Origin: an uncultured Butyrivibrio sp.
GTDB taxonomy: Bacteria > Bacillota > Clostridia > Lachnospirales > Lachnospiraceae
Length of the DNA stretch: 13,866 nucleotides
NCBI GenBank assembly: GCA_910577605.1
Contig: CAJTON010000048.1
Coordinates: forward strand, 1-13,866
Reading direction: 5' to 3'
Part shown: positions 13,096-13,866 of the stretch, piece after piece
Position numbering within the stretch: the stretch's first letter is position 1
Layout of the letters: every line of letters starts with the position of its first letter
Notes under the pieces: model-generated
Seen by the model: the letters and a program-made list of their open reading frames with translations, nothing else
The model's database searches: none
Told to the model about the DNA's origin: nothing
Made by a program: the position numbers and the translations under genes

Positions 13096-13866
13096 ATGAA
13101 AAAATTATCATTAATTATCGCAGGGATTGCTTTAATGCTTACATTTACGGGCTGCACTAGGGGAAGTTCAGTTTCAAATGCCGGAAACAAGCCGTCGGGA
13201 ACTGCTTCTACGGTTGCCGTCACAAATTCTGAAACAGAGAAAGCTACAAAGGAGCCAGCAACAGAGGAACCGACGACGGAAGTTCCGACCGTTTCGGAGC
13301 AGGAAACCGATTATAACGCCGAGGATGCACAGAGAGCATTTGAAGAATCTGATATTCCGGATTCGATAAAGAATATATTTCTGGCAAACGGAAATTTTGT
13401 TGATACTCAGACAAATATCGATACGACATTAAAAGATTATAAAGTATACGACATTAAGCTGGTTTATGATGAGTCAGATCCAAATTCTATTCCAAAAGAA
13501 GAGTATGATTTTGAAAATTGGAAGAATGTTGTAGAATGGTCGGAATATCTTTCCGTCGATTTTGATAATGACGGAAAAAAAGAGCTGTTTTTTGTTTATT
13601 GGGTAGGCTCAGGAAACCATCAGGGAGTTATCTTTCATGAACATACAGACGGAAAAGTATATGCATATGGACATCAGTCTTTAAGGGTGAATATAGGCGA
13701 AAACGGCGATGTCGTGGGATCGTTCGGAGCAGATTTGACGGCGCATATTCTTGAGAGATACAGCTTTGAACCTGAAGAGATTATTAAAACAAAAATTGCC
13801 TATGCCGAAAAGCAGGAGGACGGCGGATATAAGTATTACGGGGAGGGTAAAGAGATAAGCGAGGCT
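13096..13866 (+). CDS. lipoprotein of unknown function, copy 2 (truncated by window end)
   Basis: An open frame of 257 codons running off the window, a paralogue of the lipoprotein at 12168. By alignment about 25 residues are missing. The signal peptide core differs slightly (LSLIIAGIALMLTFTGC) and again ends at C20. The linker (21-70) is a different T/E/P-rich sequence. AFEESDIPDSIKNIFL is identical, then residues about 105-150 diverge strongly and are longer than in copy 1 (a D/E/N-rich insert). DFDNDGKKEL returns at 155-164, and the stretch from HEHTDGKVY to the end is nearly identical to copy 1. It has the same ribosome site (GGGGAGGG) as copy 1. No stop or frameshift is visible in the part seen. 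Confidence 0.88.
   Translation, partial: MKKLSLIIAGIALMLTFTGCTRGSSVSNAGNKPSGTASTVAVTNSETEKATKEPATEEPTTEVPTVSEQETDYNAEDAQRAFEESDIPDSIKNIFLANGNFVDTQTNIDTTLKDYKVYDIKLVYDESDPNSIPKEEYDFENWKNVVEWSEYLSVDFDNDGKKELFFVYWVGSGNHQGVIFHEHTDGKVYAYGHQSLRVNIGENGDVVGSFGADLTAHILERYSFEPEEIIKTKIAYAEKQEDGGYKYYGEGKEISEA

Larger units (their letters stand above)
12118..13866 (+). repeat. tandem duplication of a lipoprotein unit, offset 928 bp
   Basis: The segment from about 12118 onward recurs from about 13046 at an offset of 928 bp. It covers the last codons of the lysozyme gene, the 17-nt gap with the ribosome site CAGGGGAGGG, and the lipoprotein gene. Identity is very high at the 5' end and through the last third, but low in the linker and the middle domain. 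The second copy is cut by the window end, so the downstream boundary is unknown. More copies may follow. Confidence 0.85.

Noticed and set aside
1..13866. tRNA, rRNA, CRISPR array, transposase or integrase
   Set aside because: None was recognised on either strand; no spaced direct-repeat array, and the two accessory blocks show no transposase motifs or terminal inverted repeats.

Overview
All supported genes in this window are on the + strand. They fall into two blocks. Positions 1 to about 11015 hold a conserved housekeeping region: a YceD/DUF177 protein, ribosomal protein L32 (rpmF), plsX, acpP, rnc, smc, ftsY, a threonine ammonia-lyase (ilvA type) and a two-gene Ktr-type potassium uptake system. 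This gene order, the purine-rich Shine-Dalgarno sites, the zinc-type L32 and the short FtsY without an N-terminal acidic domain point to a Clostridia-class Firmicute. A Lachnospiraceae-like member is my best guess, but the sequence alone does not prove the family.

A near-perfect sigma-A promoter (5-33) drives yceD-rpmF and ends at a terminator at 901-933. A second promoter (956-984) drives plsX and acpP and ends at a terminator at 2393-2416. From rnc to ktrA the genes are nearly contiguous: rnc and smc are 9 nt apart, smc and ftsY 20 nt apart, and ftsY and ilvA overlap by 11 nt. KtrB and KtrA follow, and a strong terminator (10971-11015) closes the run. Functionally the block joins L32 and lipid synthesis (PlsX, ACP) with RNA processing (RNase III), chromosome organisation (SMC), membrane targeting (FtsY), threonine deamination and K+ uptake. 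Two 46-nt copies of a structured, repeated hairpin element sit in intergenic gaps, one just upstream of the rpmF ribosome binding site and one just upstream of the acpP terminator.

Positions about 11016 to 13866 look like an accessory region. It is visibly richer in A+T and has its own consensus promoter (11083-11111). It encodes a peptidoglycan-binding plus phage-tail-lysozyme-like protein with no recognisable signal peptide. A secreted lipoprotein of unknown function follows 17 nt later. A second, diverged copy of the lipoprotein runs off the window end. Directly before this second copy is a short fragment matching the last codons of the lysozyme gene but not identical to it. This suggests a once-longer array of lysozyme/lipoprotein pairs from which a lysozyme gene was lost. 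The arrangement resembles effector/immunity cassettes with an orphan immunity gene. That is inference, not demonstrated, but it is the most interesting part of the window.
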